Shown here: positions 7,643 through 14,553 of the stretch, one piece after another
How positions within the stretch are numbered: the stretch's first letter is position 1
How the letters are laid out: each line of letters starts with the position of its first letter
IMG/VR virus record: IMGVR_UViG_3300044675_004586
Coordinates: 1 to 26,503 of that record
Source of the DNA: a virus
Reading direction: 5' to 3' (one strand)
Length of the DNA: 26,503 bases
The notes under the pieces: generated by a model
The model's database searches: none
The model's input: only the letters and a program-made list of their open reading frames with translations
What the model was told of the DNA's origin: nothing
Position numbers and translations under genes: made by a program

Positions 7643-8596
7643 ATGCAACTTGACCATCAACGAATTGGATTCACTCGTATCAGCGATGTGAATATTCCAG
7701 ACAGCTTTTACAATCGTCTAAAAACTGGAGAAGACGAAATTGATACCATCTTCGGGGATGGTATCCTACTTGGATCGACGATGACAATGATTTCTGATCC
7801 GGGTGTTGGTAAAAGTATCTTTTGCCGAACAGTTCTGGAAAAGCTTGGGAATGCTGGATACGATGTTGGTTATGCTTCTGGGGAAGAAGACATCAATCAA
7901 ATTGCATACAGTGCAGCGTCTCTTGGCATCAAGAATCTACAAACTGCTACAATCACAGACATCGACGAATTGTGTGATGCTATGGAACAGTTTGATGTAT
8001 TGGTGATTGATAGTTTCCAAACGATCACCACCAAACGAGATTTAAACTCACGAACAAAAGTTCAATACTTTTGTAATAGTATTGTAAAAAGTGCAAAACA
8101 ACATAACTGTGTTGTTATTGTGATTGTTCAAAAAACTTCAAGTGGGGAGATCCGAGGAGGTACGACACTGCCATTCGCTGTGGATGTTAATATCCGTATC
8201 CTTAAAGATACCGAGGTCAGTGAGGAATTCCGTTTGATCGAGGTTTATAAAAATCGGTTTGGACGCACTGGTAAGTATGAAATGGAAATGACATCATCTG
8301 GATACATTTTCAAGGGGGTGTATGTCGAGCCTGAACAGCCCGCAAAGGTCGCCAAGATCTCCATCTCAGAACAGCGCAAGGAACTGATCCTGTCGATCAC
8401 AGAACCTCCTCTCATCACTGTGGATAGGGTCATGGAAGAGATCGGGATCGCATACCAAACCGCAGCGAACCTGTTACGAGAGCTTACATTTGAACGAAGA
8501 CTTAAAAAGTATGGTCGAGGTGTGGGTGCGATCTGGAAAAATGTGGAAGTTAAACAAATAGAAATTGAAGAATTGTGTGAGCAAGAAGAATCTTGA
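7643..8596 (+). CDS. RadA-like recombination ATPase (317 aa)
   Basis: A RecA-fold ATPase. Walker A is SDPGVGKS (residues 51-58), Walker B is VLVIDS (119-124), and a KNRFG motif at 203-207 is the signature that separates RadA/Sms from RecA. Residues 80-180 show the expected core, including IVQKTSSGEIRGGTTLPFAVD. The N-terminal zinc finger and the C-terminal Lon-like domain of bacterial RadA are absent. In place of the latter, residues about 240-305 look like a winged helix (ITVDRVMEEIGIAYQTAANL). The expected role is DNA branch migration in recombination or replication restart. The overlap with the next gene suggests coupling. Confidence 0.85.
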   Translation: MQLDHQRIGFTRISDVNIPDSFYNRLKTGEDEIDTIFGDGILLGSTMTMISDPGVGKSIFCRTVLEKLGNAGYDVGYASGEEDINQIAYSAASLGIKNLQTATITDIDELCDAMEQFDVLVIDSFQTITTKRDLNSRTKVQYFCNSIVKSAKQHNCVVIVIVQKTSSGEIRGGTTLPFAVDVNIRILKDTEVSEEFRLIEVYKNRFGRTGKYEMEMTSSGYIFKGVYVEPEQPAKVAKISISEQRKELILSITEPPLITVDRVMEEIGIAYQTAANLLRELTFERRLKKYGRGVGAIWKNVEVKQIEIEELCEQEES

Positions 8597-8828
8597 AATA
8601 CCGTTCTCTTTAGCGGAAGAGAACTTGACATTATCAGAGATCGGTGCTATAGTGGTGCTGATGGCATCTCCGAGTATATCATGGACTGCTAAAAAACTTT
8701 GGGACAATGACAGGAATTTTACGAAAACTATTGAGAGTTTGCAACGTCAAAAGATCATTTCCATTGATCTGGACGGATCTATTGTTGTTGATTTCAAAGG
8801 TGAAAAAGTTTCTACCGAAACTAACTAA
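8577..8828 (+). CDS. Small winged-helix-like protein (83 aa)
   Basis: The start is uncertain. The chosen GTG at 8577 overlaps the end of the RadA-like gene by 20 bases; a TTG at 8565 and an internal ATG at 8661 are alternatives. The sequence (LTLSEIGAIVVLMASPS, ESLQRQKIISIDLDG) has the helix-helix-wing rhythm of replication-initiator or MarR-like winged helices. A DNA-binding role, perhaps with the ATPase, is inferred. A near-consensus sigma70-like promoter lies inside this gene, seven bases before the internal ATG. Confidence 0.55.
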   Translation: MSKKNLEIPFSLAEENLTLSEIGAIVVLMASPSISWTAKKLWDNDRNFTKTIESLQRQKIISIDLDGSIVVDFKGEKVSTETN

Positions 8829-8908
8829 GCACTCTAATTCCGAGAAGGTAATTTGCATCATCATGCTTTGCACAGCTTTGATATGCATCTGGTCCCTGAA
8901 AAAAATTA

Positions 8909-8927
8909 TAAAACGTTAGACTACACT
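8909..8927 (+). promoter_or_regulatory. TAAAACGTTA-type promoter, copy 6
   Basis: TAAAACGTTA, AGAC, TACACT at 8922-8927, six bases (AAGAAC), then the ATG at 8934. The 80 bases between the previous stop and the element hold no convincing gene. Confidence 0.85.
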
Positions 8928-8933
8928 AAGAAC

Positions 8934-9113
8934 ATGAACATCACAAAAGCGCTAAGCATCCTAAAAGACGGTCTGGTCAGCGATCAAGACATTCTTGATC
9001 AAATTCAGACATTGTTGGAAGAAGTTTCCAATTTCGCATATGTTGCTGGGATTCGGGATTCTGACAGCACAGACCAAGTATTCACCGCATACGGCACAAC
9101 TCAAGACTGGTAA
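8934..9113 (+). CDS. Small hypothetical protein (59 aa)
   Basis: An acidic helical protein (MNITKALSILKDGLVSDQDI onward) ending TAYGTTQDW. The frame is open further upstream, to an ATG at 8853, but the ATG at 8934 is chosen because it lies exactly six bases after the -10 box of promoter copy 6. Not recognised. It heads the run that carries the macro-domain gene. Confidence 0.65.
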   Translation: MNITKALSILKDGLVSDQDILDQIQTLLEEVSNFAYVAGIRDSDSTDQVFTAYGTTQDW

Positions 9114-9116
9114 GAT

Positions 9117-9593
9117 ATGATTAATATGATTAATTACACTAAAGGAGATCTTCTAAAAGAATACAATCAAAGTGCATGCGATGTAATCGCGCATTGCACG
9201 AATACATGCGGGGTCATGGGTTCCGGCATTGCCCTTCAAATCAAAAATGAAATGCCTGCTGTTTTCGATGCATATAAGTATCACGAAGAGTGCAATGGTC
9301 TTAAACTTGGCACAATTTCTTATGCCAAGATCGGTAAAGGTATTGTGGTGAATCTACACGCTCAAAACCTATATGGTTACGATGGTTCTCGCTTTGTAAA
9401 TTACGAAGCTATCTACGAAACCCTTCGACAAACCAAAGAAGTAATGATCTCTAAGAATCTTAAAACTCTAGGAGTTCCTTATAAGATGGCGTGTGATCGA
9501 GCAGGAGGTGATTGGAGGATCATCGAAACCATGTTGAATGTTATTTTTGAGAACAGCGGTATTGATATTCTTGTAGTGGAATACGCACCATAA
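9117..9593 (+). CDS. Macro-domain protein, ADP-ribose binding (158 aa)
   Basis: A single macro domain. It has TKGDLLK (residues 8-14), the CDVIAHCTNTCGVMGSGIAL segment that forms the ADP-ribose pocket (21-40), a VNLHAQNLYG block and the C-terminal VPYKMACDRAGGDWRII loop. The C-terminal loop with its GGDW resembles the Poa1p/TARG1-like branch, whose members remove ADP-ribose from proteins or dephosphorylate ADP-ribose 1''-phosphate. The exact reaction cannot be read from the sequence. In this neighbourhood it could clear ADP-ribose signals made by host defences or recycle products of RNA repair (inference). A second ATG at codon 4 is a possible alternative start. Confidence 0.88.
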   Translation: MINMINYTKGDLLKEYNQSACDVIAHCTNTCGVMGSGIALQIKNEMPAVFDAYKYHEECNGLKLGTISYAKIGKGIVVNLHAQNLYGYDGSRFVNYEAIYETLRQTKEVMISKNLKTLGVPYKMACDRAGGDWRIIETMLNVIFENSGIDILVVEYAP

Positions 9594-9594
9594 T

Positions 9595-9870
9595 ATGAAA
9601 TACAAAATCCAAATCACAGACGGTTGTGTAGCAGGTGGTACCACCATCAATGGAAAGGATTGGAGTGGGGAGTATATCCCTACTACAATGAATGAGGAAG
9701 AGCGTAACGACTTCTTCAAATATCTGATGGGTAAGATTGAAGAAGAGTATAATGACGGTTCGATCCATATCGATAGTTTGATTTCTCTGTTTCATTACGA
9801 TGATTATCATTGCAGTAGTCCGTGTGATCAGTGTGGTGACTCTGTAACCACAAGAACATGGGAATTATAA
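9595..9870 (+). CDS. Hypothetical protein with C-terminal Cys motif (91 aa)
   Basis: Not recognised. The N-terminal part looks beta-rich with a WSGEYIP block, the middle is an acidic helix (EEERNDFFKYLMGKIEEEY), and the C-terminus has CSSPCDQCGD, three cysteines that could bind zinc together with the neighbouring histidines (HYDDYH). It starts one base after the macro-domain stop, so the two are almost certainly co-expressed. Confidence 0.65.
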   Translation: MKYKIQITDGCVAGGTTINGKDWSGEYIPTTMNEEERNDFFKYLMGKIEEEYNDGSIHIDSLISLFHYDDYHCSSPCDQCGDSVTTRTWEL

Positions 9871-9876
9871 TATAGT

Positions 9877-10074
9877 ATGAAAAAGATTTACATTCATAGT
9901 GGTAAAGGCTGCTGGCTAGGTTCCAAGGTTATTGTTGTCGCTTCAAGCAAGGAAGAAGCTGAAACTTTAATCTCTGAAGTTTTGATATCCAATGGTTTGA
10001 AGGAGCCATTGAATATTGAAGAGATGTCGATTAAAAATAATTTGGTGATCTATACCGACAATGTAGACTATTGA
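9877..10074 (+). CDS. Small hypothetical protein (65 aa)
   Basis: A compact alpha/beta small protein: MKKIYIHSGKGCWLGSKVIV, then a helix around SKEEAETLISEVLISNG and a final strand. A TATAAT at 9866-9871 lies five bases before the ATG, so an extra local promoter is possible but weakly supported. Its TGA is followed directly by the next ATG. Unknown function. Confidence 0.65.
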   Translation: MKKIYIHSGKGCWLGSKVIVVASSKEEAETLISEVLISNGLKEPLNIEEMSIKNNLVIYTDNVDY

Positions 10075-10278
10075 ATGAGAACAGACACAACAATTTTATC
10101 CCAGTCTTTACGTATCATTGTTAATGATTTGATTGATGAAGAAGGAGTTGTAAGTGGCGCTATTCTTGAAGCTGCTGATCGGTTGGATGAACTGCATGGC
10201 GACAACATCCATTTGAATGCCCAAAACAACAAACTAAAATCTGATATTGAAAGATTGAATAATAAAACGTTAGGCTAG
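10075..10278 (+). CDS. Small coiled-coil hypothetical (67 aa)
   Basis: The second half is a coiled coil (ILEAADRLDELHGDNIHLNA, then NNKLKSDIERLNN), a form I have seen in many phage small proteins. The final residues KTLG and the TAG stop are encoded by promoter copy 7. The stop is the first triplet of the TAGAAT box, and it is one of only two TAG stops among the genes called here. Confidence 0.65.
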   Translation: MRTDTTILSQSLRIIVNDLIDEEGVVSGAILEAADRLDELHGDNIHLNAQNNKLKSDIERLNNKTLG

Positions 10279-10281
10279 AAT
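10263..10281 (+). promoter_or_regulatory. TAAAACGTTA-type promoter, copy 7
   Basis: TAAAACGTTA, AGGC, TAGAAT at 10276-10281. The next ATG (10307) is 25 bases beyond the -10 box, so this copy predicts a leader of about 19 bases. A TACAAT at 10296-10301, five bases before the ATG, might be a second start. The element overlaps the end of the upstream gene. Confidence 0.8.
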
Positions 10282-10306
10282 CGAAGGAACAACGATACAA
10301 TAAATT

Positions 10307-10453
10307 ATGAAAGCACTGATTGAAATTCTTGAAGCTCTGCTATTAGTCTCAACTTTCCTTTTCACGATTTGTCTTTTCATGGCACTGTATTATATCGGTG
10401 TATTCGTTGGTGAAATGATTCTGTGGGGGATTTACTGGTTTCAACAACTCTAA
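10307..10453 (+). CDS. Small membrane protein (48 aa)
   Basis: A 48-residue frame made almost entirely of hydrophobic residues (EALLLVSTFLFTICLFMALY, then a short polar break and MILWGIYWF). It predicts one long or two short transmembrane helices, so the product should sit in the host inner membrane. Small membrane proteins of this type in phage accessory regions include superinfection-exclusion and lysis-control factors, but no family is recognised. It heads a four-gene run to 11247. Confidence 0.65.
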   Translation: MKALIEILEALLLVSTFLFTICLFMALYYIGVFVGEMILWGIYWFQQL

Positions 10454-10461
10454 AATATATT

Positions 10462-10635
10462 ATGATAGACGACGACTGGAATATTTATGAATCTCTCAAG
10501 GATGAAATTGCTGAACTGAGACGTAGTAACCGTAGACTATATTATTTGCTGAATGAGATCATGGATGATATTCAATACGAATACGGATTCGACAGTCCTG
10601 CATTTGCCAAACTTAAAGAATTCTTTGACGAATGA
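10462..10635 (+). CDS. Small coiled-coil hypothetical (57 aa)
   Basis: An acidic protein (MIDDDWNIYESLKDEIAELR onward) with a helical core likely to form a coiled coil. The frame is open upstream of this ATG, but that part overlaps the membrane-protein gene. The ATG at 10462, after an A/T-rich spacer, is the likely start. Its stop overlaps the next ATG by four bases. Confidence 0.65.
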   Translation: MIDDDWNIYESLKDEIAELRRSNRRLYYLLNEIMDDIQYEYGFDSPAFAKLKEFFDE

Positions 10636-10874
10636 AAACCGATAGAAGATTTTACGATAAAGAAGATTTTGACGCTAAGTTAAAGTGTAAAATCAAAACA
10701 TCAGGTTACATCCGATACATTCCAGAATACTCTCTGAAACAGTATCACAAAGATGATCGGGATTCTGTTAAAGAACAAAAAGAATGGTTTACCAAAAGCT
10801 GGAACTGGTGGGTTGATCCTGCTGGAAAAATCATTCCTGCCTATGAAATGCTAGACAAGTTGAAGGAAGAATAA
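10632..10874 (+). CDS. Hypothetical protein (80 aa)
   Basis: A strongly charged small protein with several aromatic residues (YIRYIPEYSLKQYHKDDRDS, then EWFTKSWNWW). It begins within the stop region of the preceding gene (ATGA overlap), so translation is likely coupled. No family is recognised. Confidence 0.65.
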   Translation: MKTDRRFYDKEDFDAKLKCKIKTSGYIRYIPEYSLKQYHKDDRDSVKEQKEWFTKSWNWWVDPAGKIIPAYEMLDKLKEE

Positions 10875-10878
10875 ACAT

Positions 10879-11247
10879 ATGAAACCAGAAGAACAACGAA
10901 TCGCAATCGCAAAAGCCCATTTAGGTTACGAAGACTTTGATTGGTTAGTATGGTGGGACGAAGAAACTATCCCATTTTGGACAGGTCGAAAACTTCACGG
11001 CGCGTCAGGCGACAACGAATGGGAGCCAGTTCTCGATTACCTGAACGATCTCAACGCAATGCACGAAGCGGAAAAAACGCTGAAGAATCTAGATTTATAT
11101 CGAAAGTTTCTTTATCTAATTGTTTTGGAAGATCTACTAAACACCTCAAATGAGCCAGCGTGGGCAACCGCTGCCCAACGCGCTGAAGCTTTTATTCGTA
11201 CAATCGGTAAATGGAACTCTGATATAATTAATAAAACGTTAGAGTAG
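10879..11247 (+). CDS. Hypothetical phage protein (122 aa)
   Basis: A mostly helical protein. The part with DYLNDLNAMHEAEKTL and ATAAQRAEAFIRTIGKW resembles small phage proteins I have seen described as hypothetical, in which a similar 'DYLNDLNAMHEAE' and 'A..RAEAF..T...W' pair occurs. I cannot give a function. Its last codons (KTLE) and TAG stop are read from promoter copy 8, as in the genes ending at 4189 and 10278. Confidence 0.7.
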   Translation: MKPEEQRIAIAKAHLGYEDFDWLVWWDEETIPFWTGRKLHGASGDNEWEPVLDYLNDLNAMHEAEKTLKNLDLYRKFLYLIVLEDLLNTSNEPAWATAAQRAEAFIRTIGKWNSDIINKTLE

Positions 11248-11250
11248 AAT
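11232..11250 (+). promoter_or_regulatory. TAAAACGTTA-type promoter, copy 8
   Basis: TAAAACGTTA, AGAG, TAGAAT at 11245-11250, six bases (AACACC), then the ATG at 11257. The upstream extension GGAACTCTGATATAATTAA, shared with copies 9, 17 and 18, begins at 11214. The upstream gene's TAG stop is the start of the -10 box. Confidence 0.85.
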
Positions 11251-11256
11251 AACACC

Positions 11257-11694
11257 ATGCTAAGCGGACTTGGAAAAATCCATGTGGATAAAAAGGCTCA
11301 GCGGATTGTGGTGGATCTCTCCAGAGATTTCATTCCCTACTATCTGTGGCTCATCAAGAAAGAGTATTGGATTGATTTACAGGCTCCCATGCATTATGGT
11401 CACATCACTCTAGCCAACAAGAAACTCTATACAGGTGTAGACTATCAACAAGCCGCTGATAGTTATCATGGACAGATTGTGGACTTCATGTATGATGTCA
11501 ACGCTGTAAGAGGTGGCTACACCAAAGGATTTGTCATGTTCTACTTGAAGGTTTATTCTGAAGAACTTGATGACATCAAAAGAAAACTTAACATTGTAGA
11601 TCGTTATGACTACAGAGGTCTACACATTACTCTTGGCAACTCTAAAGCGGGCCTGAGAACATATTGGCCCGAAATGATTGAAATTAAAAAATAA
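11257..11694 (+). CDS. 2H phosphoesterase, possible Acb1-like anti-CBASS protein (145 aa)
   Basis: Two HxT motifs, GHITLAN (H49, T51) and LHITLGN (H123, T125), about 74 residues apart, are the hallmark of the 2H (LigT-like) phosphoesterase fold. The length fits a minimal single-domain member. Known 2H enzymes open cyclic phosphates on RNA ends or on ADP-ribose 1'',2''-cyclic phosphate. The T4 anti-CBASS protein Acb1, as I recall, is a phage 2H enzyme of similar size and motif spacing that cuts cyclic oligonucleotide signals. Both roles fit: the gene is coupled to an RNA kinase-like gene and ligase, and sits in an accessory region. The fold is fairly sure, the substrate is not. Confidence 0.8.
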   Translation: MLSGLGKIHVDKKAQRIVVDLSRDFIPYYLWLIKKEYWIDLQAPMHYGHITLANKKLYTGVDYQQAADSYHGQIVDFMYDVNAVRGGYTKGFVMFYLKVYSEELDDIKRKLNIVDRYDYRGLHITLGNSKAGLRTYWPEMIEIKK

Positions 11695-11695
11695 T

Positions 11696-12103
11696 ATGAA
11701 AACCGTAATTCTGCTCCGCTCTGTATCTGGTGCTGGTAAAAGCACTCTTGCCAATCTTCTTGCTTCCAATGAACGTTGGGTTAGTGTTTGTGCTGATGAT
11801 TACTTTACTGATATCAACGGTAATTATAATTTTGATGCTAGTAAACTGGGGGAGGCTCACCGCTTGTGTCAGGAAAACTTCATGTATTGGTTGGACAATG
11901 CTGTTGTTGGTATCATCGTTGCTAATACCAGCACCAAAGAACGAGACTTCTCTTTCTATGAAAACGCTGCCAAGGAAGCTGGAGCTATGTTTATCTCCCT
12001 TGTTGTCGAGAATCGTCATGGTAACAAGGACATTCACAACGTGCCTCAGAGCGTCCGTGAGATGCAAGCTGAGAACATCAAGAATTCTCTCTTGCTTCTC
12101 TAA
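11696..12103 (+). CDS. P-loop kinase, polynucleotide-kinase-like (135 aa)
   Basis: A Walker A motif (SVSGAGKST, residues 9-17) and a following ADDYF block (33-37) match the AAA_33/T4 Pnkp kinase domain, where the acidic residue after strand 2 activates the 5'-OH. ANTSTKERD (about 81-89) fits the segment after Walker B. It is shorter than T4 Pnkp (301 residues) and lacks the 3'-phosphatase (HAD) domain, so it would be kinase only. It starts one base after the 2H gene and precedes an Rnl1-like ligase, a T4-like 'kinase plus ligase' set. An upstream TTG in the same frame (11678) is rejected in favour of the ATG. Confidence 0.8.
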   Translation: MKTVILLRSVSGAGKSTLANLLASNERWVSVCADDYFTDINGNYNFDASKLGEAHRLCQENFMYWLDNAVVGIIVANTSTKERDFSFYENAAKEAGAMFISLVVENRHGNKDIHNVPQSVREMQAENIKNSLLLL

Positions 12104-12122
12104 GGAACTCTGATAAAATTAA

Positions 12123-12141
12123 TAAAACGTTAGAGTAGAAT
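12123..12141 (+). promoter_or_regulatory. TAAAACGTTA-type promoter, copy 9
   Basis: TAAAACGTTA, AGAG, TAGAAT at 12136-12141, six bases (AAGAGC), then the ATG at 12148. It is preceded by the GGAACTCTGATAAAATTAA extension directly after the kinase stop. Confidence 0.85.
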
Positions 12142-12147
12142 AAGAGC

Positions 12148-12336
12148 ATGCTACGATACATCACAACCGATACGATGGGAGATAAATTCTTCTTTAAAGA
12201 CAAAGATCGTCAAATTCTTCATCGTGAAGACGGTCCTGCCATCGAGTGCCGTAAGGGTGAGAATTTTTGGTTTTTAAATGGGGTTGAAATTTCTGAAGAA
12301 GAGTTCAATAAAAAAGTCAAAGGAACAACGCTATAA
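12148..12336 (+). CDS. HREDGPA-repeat protein, minimal form (62 aa)
   Basis: A short member of the window's HREDGPA family: one LHREDGPAIE unit (residues about 29-38) followed by the FWFLNG block and an EISEEEF segment. It lacks the MDEIAAKFGIEVSKLKI tail of the other three, ending instead VKGTTL. It may be a truncated derivative or a distinct short form. Its last bases contain the TATAAT used as a candidate -10 box for the ligase gene downstream. Confidence 0.75.
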   Translation: MLRYITTDTMGDKFFFKDKDRQILHREDGPAIECRKGENFWFLNGVEISEEEFNKKVKGTTL

Positions 12337-12337
12337 T
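12332..12337 (+). promoter_or_regulatory. Candidate -10 box for the Rnl1-like gene
   Basis: A perfect TATAAT with exactly six bases before the ATG at 12344, the same start-codon spacing as the 19-bp elements. No TAAAACGTTA box or clear -35 hexamer precedes it, although an AAAGGAAC sequence lies just upstream. It overlaps the end of the preceding gene. Confidence 0.45.
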
Positions 12338-12343
12338 ATACAT

Positions 12344-13429
12344 ATGAACCTGCCTGATCCAGAATATTTCTCATTTAAAGAAGGCGAAGTCGCTGGGGAT
12401 GAATGCATCCTAATCACTCCTAGCAATATCAAGTGTAAGTGGTCAGAAGAAACTTTAAAGTTTCGTTCTTTGCTCATCAGAAAGTCCGATCATAAAATTA
12501 TCAGCCGTGGTTATGACAAATTCTTTAACTATGGTGAACAACCTGATCTGGATGTATTTCCTGATGGTCCTTTTGATGTCATCGAAAAGAAGGATGGCTC
12601 CCTGATTATTTGGGGCGTTTACAAGGATGTTCTTATCCATAGAACCCGTGGCACCTTTGATGCCAGCAACATGCCTAATGGTCATGAAATTGAATTCCTG
12701 AAGAAGAAGTATCTTCAGTTGATCGTAGCAATCTTTAATAATAGACAATACAGTTTCCTGACCGAATGGCAGACCAAGACTAATATTATTGTTGTTAATG
12801 AAGTTGATGAACCTACCCTCAATCTGATCGGAGTTATCAATAATGAAACTGGAGAACTTATTCCTCAAAAAGAACTTGATAAGATTGCTGAAGTTTGGGG
12901 GTTGGCTCGTCCTGTTCGTTATCATTATAATTCATTGGCTGAATGTGTCGCTGATGTTGACTTGTGGAGAAACAAGGAAGGTGTTGTTGTATATTCTGAA
13001 GATGGTCAACACCTCCGTAAGTGTAAGTCTGAATGGTATAGAGCGTTACATGCTCTGGCAACTGGTATCAAAACCCCTAAGCATGTGATGGAGTTGTTTC
13101 TAGCATCTCCTAAGTTTACTTCTGGGGATGAGTTCTACAAGTATGTCGAAACTACTCTGGATTATGAAATTGCTGAAAAGATCAAGCCAGAAATCAACAT
13201 CGTTGTTCAGGCATATAATAATTATCTGGTTAAAGTGGATAAAATTATTGAACTTGTGGACAGTTTCAGATTTGTCGAAACTCGTAAAGAATGTGCGATG
13301 CTGATTACTTCTCGTTATAAAGACTGGAGAGCGGGTTGTTCATTCACTTTGCTTGACAATCGAGAAATCTCTGATAAAATCCTGAGCAATGCAGTTTTCC
13401 AAGAACTCAGCGCTCTAACAAACATATGA
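12344..13429 (+). CDS. rnlA: T4 Rnl1-like RNA ligase (361 aa)
   Basis: Motif I is EKKDGS, with K82 as the probable adenylated lysine (T4 Rnl1 has KEDGS). SFLTEWQTKTNIIVV (about 137-151) corresponds to motif III and the block after it, KEGVVV (211-216) to motif IV, and LRKCKSEW (224-231) to motif V. The length is close to T4 Rnl1 (374 residues). With the kinase upstream it should seal broken RNA, classically tRNA cut by the host anticodon nuclease PrrC. The frame is open 22 codons further upstream, but that start lies inside the preceding gene, while the chosen ATG is six bases after a TATAAT. The stop overlaps the next ATG. Confidence 0.9.
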   Translation: MNLPDPEYFSFKEGEVAGDECILITPSNIKCKWSEETLKFRSLLIRKSDHKIISRGYDKFFNYGEQPDLDVFPDGPFDVIEKKDGSLIIWGVYKDVLIHRTRGTFDASNMPNGHEIEFLKKKYLQLIVAIFNNRQYSFLTEWQTKTNIIVVNEVDEPTLNLIGVINNETGELIPQKELDKIAEVWGLARPVRYHYNSLAECVADVDLWRNKEGVVVYSEDGQHLRKCKSEWYRALHALATGIKTPKHVMELFLASPKFTSGDEFYKYVETTLDYEIAEKIKPEINIVVQAYNNYLVKVDKIIELVDSFRFVETRKECAMLITSRYKDWRAGCSFTLLDNREISDKILSNAVFQELSALTNI

Positions 13430-13665
13430 AACTAATACTAGCAACCTCTAAGTTCTGTGGTCCATGTCATCTTCTCAAGCGAAAGTTACAAGATGACAAT
13501 CTAGAGGTAGAGACAATTGAGATGGAGGAAAACACTGATAAGTTTCGACATTACGGTGTAAGGGCAGTACCTCGTCTTTTAATCGTAGAAAACGATGAAG
13601 TAACTGAAGTGATTCAAGGCAGCGACGATATCATTAAAAAAATTAAAGAACATGCTAAAGATTAA
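13426..13665 (+). CDS. Mini-thioredoxin/glutaredoxin (79 aa)
   Basis: A thioredoxin-fold redox protein. The active site KFCGPCHLLK has C11 and C14 near the N-terminus, and VRAVPRLLIV carries the cis-proline typical of the fold. At 79 residues it is the size of NrdH/T4 thioredoxin-type proteins, which reduce ribonucleotide reductase. No reductase gene is in the window to confirm this. It overlaps the ligase stop by four bases and the next gene by 14 bases, so all three are coupled. Confidence 0.88.
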   Translation: MKLILATSKFCGPCHLLKRKLQDDNLEVETIEMEENTDKFRHYGVRAVPRLLIVENDEVTEVIQGSDDIIKKIKEHAKD

Positions 13666-14299
13666 AAAGTCTCGTAAAGATTACAACAAGATCAAGATCA
13701 ACTCTGATTTCCATTACGGACATGATAGGGATTTCCTATATGGTCCCCGTGGATTCAGCAGTGGTAAAGAACACTCTGATTGGAGTGATGCACAGATTGC
13801 TTCATTAGATCCTAATGATTTGTTAATCTGTCTTGGTGATGTCGGATTGGGTATTGGTGCTGCTCCTATCATTGATTTCATTGAACGGATTCCTTGTGAG
13901 ACTCTGATGGTGTGGGGTAATCATAACTCTGGTGTTTATCAGGCTTATAAGAACAACCTGCCTCTTGGGTTTGAAAATCATGAAATCTACCCTCTAAGAA
14001 TCGCTAAGAATGTCACCATGATGGGAGAGTCGTTTCTTCTTGATGTGGATCGAGATAGGTTCTTCTGTACTCATATGGCACCTCTGGTGTTCCATGATCA
14101 GAACAGGGGTCGTGTTTGCTTGTGCGGTCATTCACACAGCAATCTAAAGCAGATCAATCCTGATCGGGATGATTTTGGAAAAATCCTTGACTGTGGAGTT
14201 GAGAATGCTAAGATGTTCAACGGCACTGCGTTCTTCGACATTGATGAAGTCGTGGATATTCTAGCGAAAAAGAATTCTTCAAAATTGGATCACCACTGA
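13652..14299 (+). CDS. Calcineurin-like metallophosphoesterase (215 aa)
   Basis: The motifs occur in order: NSDFHYGHDRDF (the D and H near residues 15-17), CLGDVGLG, VWGNHNSG, FCTHMAP and CGHSHSN. The 'HYGH.....YGPRGF' and 'GNHN' pattern suggests a phage subfamily of small phosphoesterases related to bacterial UDP/nucleotide phosphoesterases. The substrate is not predictable. The first 13 residues are highly basic and shared with the end of the thioredoxin gene in another frame. This is the third metallophosphoesterase in the window. Confidence 0.88.
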   Translation: MLKIKKSRKDYNKIKINSDFHYGHDRDFLYGPRGFSSGKEHSDWSDAQIASLDPNDLLICLGDVGLGIGAAPIIDFIERIPCETLMVWGNHNSGVYQAYKNNLPLGFENHEIYPLRIAKNVTMMGESFLLDVDRDRFFCTHMAPLVFHDQNRGRVCLCGHSHSNLKQINPDRDDFGKILDCGVENAKMFNGTAFFDIDEVVDILAKKNSSKLDHH

Positions 14300-14327
14300 T
14301 TGACAAACCGGGTCGGTGTAATAGAAT
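14300..14327 (+). promoter_or_regulatory. Candidate sigma70-like promoter
   Basis: A perfect TTGACA at 14300-14305, a 16-base spacer and TAGAAT at 14322-14327, then seven bases before the ATG at 14335. The spacer matches the candidates at 5260 and 17802. The spacer is GC-richer than its surroundings. Confidence 0.6.
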
Positions 14328-14334
14328 AGCATTT

Positions 14335-14553
14335 ATGGAACAGGAACAAGAACAAGATGAAACAGACAGAAAACTAATAAAAATTGAAAATCAACTGAAT
14401 ACGATTCTAGAAAGAGAAGTATATACAGAAGAAGAAATCATCAAACAAGAACAAGATTTAGCAAAACTAAAAAAGAAAGTCGATAAACTTATGTGCGAAC
14501 TTGAAGTGGAACACTTCTTGTTAGCAGGTCCAATGGGAGCAGATCCAGAATAA
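14335..14553 (+). CDS. Small coiled-coil hypothetical (72 aa)
   Basis: Almost wholly charged and helical: Gln/Glu-rich at the start (MEQEQEQDETD), followed by a coiled coil (QLNTILEREVYTEEEIIKQE onward) and a short apolar end (FLLAGPMGADPE). Probably an oligomeric or partner-binding small protein. Unknown function. Confidence 0.65.
   Translation: MEQEQEQDETDRKLIKIENQLNTILEREVYTEEEIIKQEQDLAKLKKKVDKLMCELEVEHFLLAGPMGADPE

Noticed and set aside
8707-8919. 70-codon frame with a hydrophobic end (CIIMLCTALICIWSL)
   Set aside because: Most of it overlaps the winged-helix-like gene in another frame. The hydrophobic part after 8829 could encode a very short membrane peptide from the ATG at 8863, but at 18 residues I cannot support it.
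12278-12343. 22-codon N-terminal extension of the Rnl1-like ligase
   Set aside because: It lies inside the preceding HREDGPA gene and the ATG at 12344 follows TATAAT at the standard distance.
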